Assembly (NCBI GenBank): GCA_021793875.1 | Contig: JAJYRX010000073.1 | Location: forward strand, 1 to 7,278 | Source: Pseudomonadota bacterium | GTDB taxonomy: Bacteria; Pseudomonadota; Gammaproteobacteria; Burkholderiales; Burkholderiaceae_B | Direction: 5' to 3' | DNA length: 7,278 nt | Shown: positions 1 through 5,498 of the stretch, piece after piece | Layout of the letters: each line of letters starts with the position of its first letter | Numbering within the stretch: position 1 is the stretch's first letter | Notes under the pieces: model-generated | Databases searched by the model: none | The model's input: the letters and a program-made list of their open reading frames with translations, nothing else | Told to the model about the DNA's origin: nothing | Made by a program: the position numbers and the translations under genes

Positions 1-206
1 TCTTATTAGACCTTAATCAAGCGACTTTAAATGAAAGACCCCATCTTACAAATGCTATTGCATTAGTAATGGCACAGCGGCAAGTTACACTAGCCACACT
101 GTTTGAGTCACCTAAAGCACTATGCGAAATCGGACATATGGGGCAAAATAACACTAAGGTGCAAACAAATATTGCCACCACGGAGGGTAATGATGTTGAA
201 AGTTAG
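1..206 (+). CDS. 3' end of an unidentified protein gene (partial)
   Basis: An open frame enters from the left edge (first full codon at 3) and runs 67 codons to a TAG at 204-206. The visible residues begin LLDLNQATLNERPHLTNAIA and look like ordinary soluble-protein sequence: a probably helical segment, then a polar, likely disordered tail ending in TEGNDVES. I see no membrane segment and no motif that names a family, so I assign no function. The real start is probably outside the window; an in-frame ATG at 69 could start a 45-residue peptide but has no good ribosome-binding site. Its last 14 bases overlap the start of the CBS-domain gene and contain that gene's Shine-Dalgarno sequence, which suggests translational coupling and a shared transcript. 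Reality as coding sequence is inferred from the open frame, composition and overlap. Confidence 0.55.
   Translation, partial: LLDLNQATLNERPHLTNAIALVMAQRQVTLATLFESPKALCEIGHMGQNNTKVQTNIATTEGNDVES
182..186 (+). promoter_or_regulatory. Shine-Dalgarno site setting the CBS-protein start
   Basis: GGAGG lies 6 bases before the ATG at 193 and only 3 before the ATG at 190. The spacing favours 193 as the start. It also rules against a longer form starting at 103, which has no such site and would overlap the preceding gene by about 100 bases. Confidence 0.75.
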
Positions 207-657
207 TGAAATATTACGTGTAAAAGGCGACACTTTATTTACAGCCACCCCAGATGCTCCTATTCAGCAAGCAATAGACACCATGAGCGAGCACGACATA
301 GGTTCACTTGTAATTATGGAACATGGCGAGCTGGTGGGCATGCTTACCTTCAGGGAAATAATACGTCATTTAAATAAAAATGCTGGCGAAGTAGGAAGAA
401 ATACTATACGCAGCATAATGGATGACGCCCCCGTAAGTGTCTCACCAAACACTAGCACTCATGAGGTACAACGGCTAATGCTAAAAAAGCATGCTCGCTA
501 TATACCCGTTATGGACGGGCCAACTCTCATGGGAGTTATATCTTTTTATGACATGGCACAAGCATTGGTTGCTGCTCAACAATTTGAAAACAGCATGCTA
601 AAAGCTTATATACGCGACTGGCCAACAGAGTCCGATGGTACAGTTAGTTCAAATTAA
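193..657 (+). CDS. Small tandem CBS-domain protein
   Basis: This 154-residue protein consists almost entirely of two CBS domains, roughly residues 5-62 and 74-134. Each shows the usual pattern of an N-terminal strand (TLFTATPDAPIQQAIDTM; VSVSPNTSTHEVQRLM), a hydrophobic strand (IGSLVIM; RYIPVMD) and a glycine-containing strand followed by the T/S-F-x-D/E helix start (LVGMLTFREI; LMGVISFYDM). A CBS pair folds as a Bateman module that commonly binds adenine nucleotides. No catalytic or transport domain is attached, so it is probably a cytoplasmic sensor acting on an unknown partner. The C-terminal helix, ending near KAYIRDWP, recurs in stand-alone proteobacterial proteins of this type. The start at 193 is chosen for its GGAGG. 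It overlaps the upstream gene by 14 bases and the convergent dusA by 4 bases. Confidence 0.88.
   Translation: MLKVSEILRVKGDTLFTATPDAPIQQAIDTMSEHDIGSLVIMEHGELVGMLTFREIIRHLNKNAGEVGRNTIRSIMDDAPVSVSPNTSTHEVQRLMLKKHARYIPVMDGPTLMGVISFYDMAQALVAAQQFENSMLKAYIRDWPTESDGTVSSN
654..657. other. Palindromic TTAA carrying both convergent stop codons
   Basis: TAA at 655-657 ends the CBS gene on the plus strand. The same palindrome read on the minus strand gives the TAA (656-654) that ends dusA. The genes therefore overlap by 4 bases, leaving no intergenic room for a terminator. I found no hairpin followed by a T-run nearby on either strand. Confidence 0.9.
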
Positions 658-1667
658 GCTTTTTGCCGATTGCAAACCTGAAGGTCGCGCCAAGCTTTTT
701 CAAGAATTGACACATTGTTCGTGTTTAACAAATCAGCATCAGACAGGGAGCGTCGCCACTGACGCGCCCCCTTCATTCCTGTTGGCCACCCAAGCATGGC
801 TCTGGCTATAAATCGAAGTGGCACCCCATTTTTCAATTGATTTTCAGCGTATAGAATCATTTCATTTAATATTTGACCTTTACTTTTCAAAGGAACATTA
901 GGCCACATTATCGAGTGCAGACTTCGTAATATCTCTGGTGTATGCCATGCTGCTCTGCCCAACATTACCCCATCAAACTGACTGCTAAAAGACACGGCCT
1001 GATCTATCTGGCTTATTCCACCATTCAGAACAAAAACAGCAGTAGGAAAATCATTTTTCAAACGCTCTGCCACGTCGTATCGTAATGGCGGTATGTCTCT
1101 ATTCTGTTTGGGTGACAGGCCTTTTAAAACGGCATTACGCGCATGAACAATAAATACATTTATGCCTGCATCAAATAATACACCCACAAAATCACGCACC
1201 AAACCATAATTTTCGTCATAGTCAAGACCTAACCTATGTTTTATGGTTACTGGTACGTCGACTGTATCTTGCATGGCTTTACAACAATCAGCAACAAGTG
1301 CAGGGTCGGCCATCAAGCAAGCACCAAAAGAACCCTTCTGAACCCGTTGAGATGGACAACCACAGTTAAGATTTATTTCTGAGTACCCCCATTTTTGTCC
1401 TATGCTTGCTGCTTTAGACAACTCTATAGGATCACTCCCCCCTAGCTGGAGAGCCACTGGGTGCTCTTGCACGTTAAAATCAAGATGTTTATTAACGTTA
1501 CCGTGTAAGATTGCACCTGTGCTAATCATCTCGGTATATAGCAATGCATTGGGTGCAAGCAATCTATGAAAAAACCTACAATGACGATCGGTAACATCTA
1601 TCATGGGAGCTACGCTTAATCGTCTATTATCACTTAGACCTGTTAAATTCACATTACTAGAGTTCAT
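654..1667 (-). CDS. dusA: tRNA-dihydrouridine(20/20a) synthase DusA
   Basis: This 337-residue flavoenzyme reduces uridine to dihydrouridine in the D-loop of tRNA, using FMN and NADPH. The family's TIM barrel opens with LSVAPMIDVTDRHCRFFHRL (residues 18-37), the DusA version of the FMN-binding start. NLNCGCPSQRVQKGSFGACL follows at about 99-118, with C104 as the expected catalytic cysteine that protonates the uracil ring. Next come the KHRLG segment (143-147), FIVHARNAVLKGLSPKQNR (172-190), the phosphate-binding NGG (215-217) and GVMLGRAAW (233-241). The C-terminal RAMLGWPTGMKGARQWRR is typical of the DusA subfamily and helps separate it from DusB and DusC. Length is normal. No strong Shine-Dalgarno precedes the ATG at 1667; no internal ATG would leave the domain intact. 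It is divergent from thrB and convergent with the CBS gene. Confidence 0.95.
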   Translation of the reverse strand: MNSSNVNLTGLSDNRRLSVAPMIDVTDRHCRFFHRLLAPNALLYTEMISTGAILHGNVNKHLDFNVQEHPVALQLGGSDPIELSKAASIGQKWGYSEINLNCGCPSQRVQKGSFGACLMADPALVADCCKAMQDTVDVPVTIKHRLGLDYDENYGLVRDFVGVLFDAGINVFIVHARNAVLKGLSPKQNRDIPPLRYDVAERLKNDFPTAVFVLNGGISQIDQAVSFSSQFDGVMLGRAAWHTPEILRSLHSIMWPNVPLKSKGQILNEMILYAENQLKNGVPLRFIARAMLGWPTGMKGARQWRRSLSDADLLNTNNVSILEKAWRDLQVCNRQKA

Positions 1668-1700
1668 TTAATAAAACTTCACAACTAGAGCAATTAAAAA
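1668..1700. promoter_or_regulatory. 33-base divergent gap between dusA and thrB
   Basis: Both genes start here, back to back, so promoters for each must lie in or around this gap and extend into the other gene's 5' coding sequence. The stretch is very AT-rich. A TAATAA at 1669-1674 could be a -10 element for thrB, with TTCACA at 1648-1653 as a poor -35, but the 15-base spacer is short and I would not rely on it. There is no room for a threonine leader peptide or attenuator ahead of thrB. Confidence 0.3.
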
Positions 1701-2666
1701 ATGGCGGTATTTACACCTGTTAGTGAGCACGACGCTCGGGAACTATTAAAGCATTATTCAATAGGAGAACTAGTTTCACTTCGTGGCATAACTGCTGGTA
1801 TAGAAAATACTAATTACTTCCTAACAACCACCAAAGGTGAGTATGTACTAACAATTTTTGAGGTGCTAACTCACGAACAACTGCCATTTTATATTGAACT
1901 TATGTATTATTTAGCCAATAAGGGCCTTCCAATACCCAGACCACAAACGCATAACGGTGGCGGCAGAATAACAACCATGCATGACAAGCCTTGCTCCATA
2001 GTAACTCGTCTAAGTGGTGGTTATGAACCATACCCTAGCGCTAAACACTGCATTCAAGCTGGCAAGACCATGGCAGAAATCCACCTGGCTGCTAAAAGCT
2101 TTGATATATACCAACCAAATCTTAGGGGACTTCAATGGTGGAAGCAAACAATACCAAAAATTATGGAATTTCTGAACGAATCACAACGTAAGTTAATACA
2201 TGAAAGCCTTCAAGAACAAATAGAGCTTGCACAAACTGACGCGTATAAAAACTTACCTTTTGGGCCTGCGCATTGTGATTACTTTCGTGATAACGTTCTA
2301 TTTGACGGCACATTTGACCAACCTAAGATGGGTGGGGTCATTGATTTCTACTTCGCGGGTTGTGATCGTTGGATATTCGACGTTGCTGTTAGTATCAATG
2401 ACTGGTGCATTGTTAGAGAAACTGGAGAAATTATTCCCGAGAAATACAATGCATGGTTAAGCGCGTATTCAGCAATACGTCCTTTTACCAAAGAAGAAAA
2501 GGAATTGTGGCCAAAAATACTGCGAGCAGCCGCCTTAAGGTTTTGGGTGTCAAGACTATACGACTACCATATACCAAGACCAGCGGAAACCCTTAAACCC
2601 CACGACCCACGTCACTTCGAGCGCATTTTACGCGATAGACATACAAACAACTTAGAATTAGTTTAG
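1701..2666 (+). CDS. thrB: Homoserine kinase, fructosamine-kinase-like type (ThrB)
   Basis: This 321-residue cytosolic enzyme phosphorylates L-homoserine with ATP to give O-phosphohomoserine, the penultimate step of threonine synthesis. It belongs to the aminoglycoside-phosphotransferase/choline-kinase fold, not the GHMP-kinase ThrB of enteric bacteria. Family marks are the N-terminal MAVFTPVSEHDARELLKHYS, the G-I-E-N-T-N-Y-F nucleotide loop (residues 33-40) and YVLTIFE (48-54). The catalytic loop AHCDYFRDNVLFDG has the Brenner pattern HxDxxxxN, with H191, D193 and N198. The metal-binding GVIDFYFAG follows with D215. The usual HAD is HCD here, a change at a non-catalytic position. Length is normal. 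It lies alone with a BPSS1780-family gene, apart from hom and thrC, an arrangement typical of Burkholderiales. No clear Shine-Dalgarno precedes the ATG. Confidence 0.95.
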   Translation: MAVFTPVSEHDARELLKHYSIGELVSLRGITAGIENTNYFLTTTKGEYVLTIFEVLTHEQLPFYIELMYYLANKGLPIPRPQTHNGGGRITTMHDKPCSIVTRLSGGYEPYPSAKHCIQAGKTMAEIHLAAKSFDIYQPNLRGLQWWKQTIPKIMEFLNESQRKLIHESLQEQIELAQTDAYKNLPFGPAHCDYFRDNVLFDGTFDQPKMGGVIDFYFAGCDRWIFDVAVSINDWCIVRETGEIIPEKYNAWLSAYSAIRPFTKEEKELWPKILRAAALRFWVSRLYDYHIPRPAETLKPHDPRHFERILRDRHTNNLELV

Positions 2667-2673
2667 TTTAAAA

Positions 2674-3456
2674 ATGCAAGCAGCAATTTTACCTATGAAG
2701 GCCGGCTTTGAATGGATACAGCAAGGCTGGAAAATATTTGTAAGCCAGCCATTACCATTATTCATGTGGAGCATGTTTATTGGGATACTGATTAACCTAA
2801 GTTATGTATTTATTATTGTTGGTCAGGTGGCCTTATTTATAGTTACACCAATGTTAACGTTTCTGACGCTGTCTGCGTGCAAACGTGTACAGCAAAACCA
2901 AAAGCTAAATATTGGTAACTGGTTTGAACCCTTAAAGAATAGACCAGAGGTGCGCAAAGAACTATTAAAGCTTGGTGGTATGTATCTAGTATTCTGTCTT
3001 GTAGCAGCTTTTATATCTACACTACCGTTTATTAGCGGTTTTGATAGTGTTATTACAGCTGATGGTGAAATTAATCAGGCTGCTCTAGGGGCTGCAATTA
3101 GTGGCCCAATGATTGTCTTCGGATTTCTGTATGTATTAGTTTCCGCTCTGTTTTGGCATGCCCCTGCACTAATAGGATGGCACAAAATACAAATAACTCA
3201 GGCCATGTTTTATTCTATGGTTGCATGTTGGCGGAACAAATGGCCTTTTTTAGTTTATGGAGCAAGCTGGGCTGCATTGTTTTTTGTTCTATATAAACTG
3301 ACTTCTATACTGGCTGGTGTAGGTATAAGCGTTGGTGCATTACAGTTTTTATTAACACCATTAAACCTAGTTTTGGTAGCAGTACTATATTGCAGCTTTT
3401 ACCCTGCTTATTTAAGTGTATTTGGTAATAACTCCCGCTTCGGCCAAAGCACATAA
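2674..3456 (+). CDS. BPSS1780-family multipass inner-membrane protein
   Basis: This 260-residue integral membrane protein of unknown function begins 7 bases after thrB, so the two are very likely cotranscribed. A short amphipathic N-terminus (MKAGFEWIQQGWKIFVSQPL, residues 8-27) precedes about five or six hydrophobic segments, near 28-45, 47-67, 101-121, 145-163, 190-209 and 222-245. A polar cytoplasmic-looking loop lies at about 69-98. The N-terminal G-W-x-W/I...G-W-x-x-F...P-L pattern, the central FWHAPALIGWHKI and the C-terminal YPAYLSVFG are what I recognise from the BPSS1780 family in Burkholderiales, often found behind thrB. No catalytic motif is visible. The last 45 bases overlap the convergent DUF192 gene. 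Family assignment is from recognition of these patterns; biochemical role is unknown. Confidence 0.8.
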   Translation: MQAAILPMKAGFEWIQQGWKIFVSQPLPLFMWSMFIGILINLSYVFIIVGQVALFIVTPMLTFLTLSACKRVQQNQKLNIGNWFEPLKNRPEVRKELLKLGGMYLVFCLVAAFISTLPFISGFDSVITADGEINQAALGAAISGPMIVFGFLYVLVSALFWHAPALIGWHKIQITQAMFYSMVACWRNKWPFLVYGASWAALFFVLYKLTSILAGVGISVGALQFLLTPLNLVLVAVLYCSFYPAYLSVFGNNSRFGQST

Positions 3457-3756
3457 TGAGTTATAAATTATCTCACTATAACTTGGCCATTTAATACAAA
3501 ATCCACCCTTAAGCTCTATGACCGAATAACTTTCAAATGACCAAGCTAAACGATTTGGCAAACAAGATTGAATTACTTTAATAATTTTCAACTGCTTATT
3601 AATAAAAACAACATCTATACTATATTGCATGCCAAAAGTATGAATAGCACGACAATTGGGTATAAACAAACCTTTTGTTTCTAATAACTCTTTGGTTTTG
3701 AGTAGCCCAATCATACGTTTCGAGGGTGTATCTGCTACGTCTAGCTCTATTAGCAT
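3412..3756 (-). CDS. DUF192 protein, last gene of the tad operon
   Basis: This 114-residue protein matches the DUF192 fold. It opens with V-A-D-T-P-S-K-R-x-x-G-L (residues 7-18) and has the core CRAIHTFGMQYSIDVVFI (35-52), equivalent to the better-known FWM-K-N-T-x-x-x-L-D-V-x-F signature. It then has a strand-rich stretch (LKIIKVIQ) and AWSFESYSVIELKGG. The domain starts at residue 1, so there is no signal peptide and it is probably cytoplasmic. The start codon overlaps the tadC stop as TAATG, indicating translational coupling and a role tied to the pilus locus; the molecular function is unknown. The C-terminal tail after about residue 90 is less typical, and its last 14 codons are antisense to the BPSS1780 gene. 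The C-R-x-I-H-T-F-G-M variant, with a cysteine in place of aromatic residues, resembles DUF192 proteins I associate with tad loci; that link is from memory. Confidence 0.82.
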   Translation of the reverse strand: MLIELDVADTPSKRMIGLLKTKELLETKGLFIPNCRAIHTFGMQYSIDVVFINKQLKIIKVIQSCLPNRLAWSFESYSVIELKGGFCIKWPSYSEIIYNSLCALAEAGVITKYT

Positions 3757-4619
3757 TAAAACACACCGTTGACTATTTTATACCCCAAAGGGAAGCCAAG
3801 GATTAAAAACGTACATGGAAAAATAAATAAAACCAATGGAAATAGCATTTTTACAGGAGCTTTAAACGCAAGCTCCTCCGCTCTCAAAAAACGTTCGGAA
3901 CGCCTTTGCTCAGACTGAGCACGTAAGATATTACCAAGTGCACCACCCGTTTTATCTGCTTGTATAACTACATTCACAAGACTGGATATTTCATCAAGCT
4001 GAGTTCGCATAGCTAATCCTTTTAATGCTTCTGAACGAGACATACCTGTACGAATATCAATTAAAGTATGATTTAATTCCTCTTTTAATGGACCATCTGG
4101 TCCATGCTCACACGCCTGTACTAAAGCTCCTTGAAAATTTAAGCCAGCTTCTACGCACAAAGTAGTGATATCTAATATAAAAGGTAACTCACGCAACATG
4201 CGTATACGTCTATTGCGCCCCTCCTTAACTAAGGCAATATTAATAAAAAGAACACATAGAATAGATGCAATAAAGCCTAACCATAGTGATAGTATTAAAG
4301 TAAAAAACGAGGCTGAGAATACACCTAATATAATAGAGGTGCCTACCCAATCCGTCGCACTGCAATGGTTATGAAGGTTTGCGCCCCTTAACATTTGAGT
4401 TATCTTTATGCGCAGATGCCAGGAAACTATAGGTTCGATGATTACGCTTATAGACTGCGACCACGGTTTCAATAGCTTTAAAAGCAGCCTAAGAAATGAC
4501 ATTTCTAAGTTATTAGATACGTCCATATGATTAGCTGCGTTACCTAGCGGGGACAGGGTTACGTATATTATTAAAATAATACATAAACCTGCTGAACATA
4601 TACTTAATAGAACTAACAT
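3756..4619 (-). CDS. tadC: Tad pilus assembly platform protein TadC
   Basis: This 287-residue inner-membrane protein belongs to the GspF/T2SF family and is expected to pair with TadB as the platform rotated or driven by the TadA ATPase. An N-terminal membrane segment (about 3-23) is followed by a cytoplasmic stretch and two close membrane segments (about 93-130). The T2SF domain begins at LRELPFILDITTLCVEAGLN (142-161). It contains EISSLVNVVIQADKTGGALG (210-229), the conserved glutamine/glycine segment of TadC proteins, and the basic-acidic QSEQRRSERFLRAEELA (235-251). A final hydrophobic KMLFPLVLFIFPCTFLILG (257-275) anchors the C-terminus. Length is usual for TadC. It starts 20 bases after tadB with only a weak ribosome-binding site, and its TAA overlaps the DUF192 start by one base. 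Confidence 0.93.
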   Translation of the reverse strand: MLVLLSICSAGLCIILIIYVTLSPLGNAANHMDVSNNLEMSFLRLLLKLLKPWSQSISVIIEPIVSWHLRIKITQMLRGANLHNHCSATDWVGTSIILGVFSASFFTLILSLWLGFIASILCVLFINIALVKEGRNRRIRMLRELPFILDITTLCVEAGLNFQGALVQACEHGPDGPLKEELNHTLIDIRTGMSRSEALKGLAMRTQLDEISSLVNVVIQADKTGGALGNILRAQSEQRRSERFLRAEELAFKAPVKMLFPLVLFIFPCTFLILGFPLGYKIVNGVF

Positions 4620-4639
4620 TTGGTGATTACCGATTTAGG

Positions 4640-5485
4640 CTACACGTCTATAGAAATAATTTTTTTTATAAATAGCAAACCAACAACTTCAAAAACAACC
4701 ACAATCGTTAAAACCGCTATACCAGCGGATGTTTTCCACAAAATACTAGTGCCATTTGGGTCTAACCAATATAATGCTCCCCCTAAAAATAATGGTAGAC
4801 AACACATAACCACAGCTTGCATACGCCCCTGCGATGTTAGCGCTTTTATACGCCCTAGAATGGCTTGTCTCGAACGCATAGTTTTGGATAAGTTATCTAA
4901 TATTTCAGATAAATTACCACCACTATGAATGCAGACCATAAGTGCAGATACAGTTATGTTTATGCTATCAGCAGAAATACGGGAGCGAAATGATTTTAAA
5001 GAGTCAGCAAAACTTAAACCCATTCGCTGTTCCTTGAGCAATAAATCAAGTTCCTGCCTCAATGGTGCGCATGTGTTCTCAGCAACGCTTTTGAATGCCA
5101 CCTGTAATCCAGCTCCAGACTTTAATGTACTGGATAATGAAAGTAGAAAATCTGGTAGCTGGCGCTCAATTTGTACAATGCGTCTACTACGGATTATTTT
5201 TATAGTAAAAGGAGGTAAGGCTAATACAACAACAAAAGTCACTAAAGAAAATACAAAATAACCAGTAATTAAAAACGCTGTAATAGCCGTAAAAGCACTT
5301 ATTATTATGCTAGCTAGCCATACTTTAGTTACGTCTACAAACAAAAACATCTCTCGTAAGTTAGCATGAGTATGCGATTTAAAAAAAGATCCGTAAGATT
5401 CGAATTTTCTCTTCAATACTACTTGACACACAATGGCTATAACAGTCACCACTATGAACACATTCATAATAAACAGGATGAACAT
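4640..5485 (-). CDS. tadB: Tad pilus assembly platform protein TadB
   Basis: This 281-residue inner-membrane protein of the T2SF/GspF family is the partner of TadC in the Tad (Flp) pilus machine. It has an N-terminal membrane segment (about 3-24), a short loop, a hydrophobic pair (about 55-95), a cytoplasmic T2SF domain (about 110-222) and two C-terminal membrane segments (223-240 and 252-274). Diagnostic stretches are RQLPDFLLSLSSTLKSGAGL (108-127), the ALMVCIHSGGNLSEILDNLS region (181-200) and the R-x-x-I-L-G-R-I-K-A-L-T-S-Q-G-R-M-Q-A motif (206-224), all typical of TadB. The ATG at 5485 is preferred over the ATG at 5467 because AGAGGT lies 7 bases upstream. An A8 tract in the coding strand (4660-4667) crosses codons 273-276. 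Confidence 0.93.
   Translation of the reverse strand: MFILFIMNVFIVVTVIAIVCQVVLKRKFESYGSFFKSHTHANLREMFLFVDVTKVWLASIIISAFTAITAFLITGYFVFSLVTFVVVLALPPFTIKIIRSRRIVQIERQLPDFLLSLSSTLKSGAGLQVAFKSVAENTCAPLRQELDLLLKEQRMGLSFADSLKSFRSRISADSINITVSALMVCIHSGGNLSEILDNLSKTMRSRQAILGRIKALTSQGRMQAVVMCCLPLFLGGALYWLDPNGTSILWKTSAGIAVLTIVVVFEVVGLLFIKKIISIDV
4660..4667 (-). repeat. A8 homopolymer near the 3' end of tadB
   Basis: The plus strand has eight T (eight A in the tadB message), spanning codons 273-276. It is a possible slippage site, but either a one-base gain or loss would change only the last few residues before a new stop, so the effect would be small. Confidence 0.6.
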
Positions 5486-5492
5486 AATAGCT

Positions 5493-5498
5493 ACCTCT
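5493..5498 (-). promoter_or_regulatory. Shine-Dalgarno site of tadB overlapping the tadA stop
   Basis: Read on the minus strand, AGAGGT ends 7 bases before the tadB ATG at 5485. Its first two bases lie within the tadA TAG codon (5499-5497), so ribosomes finishing tadA sit on the tadB initiation site, consistent with coupled translation. Confidence 0.7.

Noticed and set aside
103..192. Longer form of the CBS protein beginning at the ATG at 103
   Set aside because: The extra 30 residues overlap another open coding frame by about 100 bases, do not belong to the CBS fold, and lack a ribosome-binding site, whereas GGAGG at 182-186 fits the ATG at 193.
656..701. Repeated AAGCTTTTT (656-664 and 693-701) as a bidirectional terminator
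   Set aside because: The copies are in direct orientation and no GC-rich hairpin precedes either T-run, so it does not form a terminator structure; it is probably chance within dusA coding sequence.
2227..2460. 77-codon open frame inside thrB
   Set aside because: It overlaps the catalytic loop of ThrB in another frame on the same strand, with no ribosome-binding site or recognisable domain.
3437..3450. GCTT...AAGC stem in the convergent overlap as a terminator
   Set aside because: The stem is only 4 bp and no T-run follows on either strand.
4165..4374. 69-codon plus-strand frame opposite tadC
   Set aside because: It is antisense to a conserved region of tadC and has no supporting signals.
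4620..5261. Two consecutive plus-strand open frames opposite tadB
   Set aside because: They are antisense to the clearly conserved TadB T2SF domain and show low-complexity, Thr/Lys/Ser-rich translations unlike real proteins.
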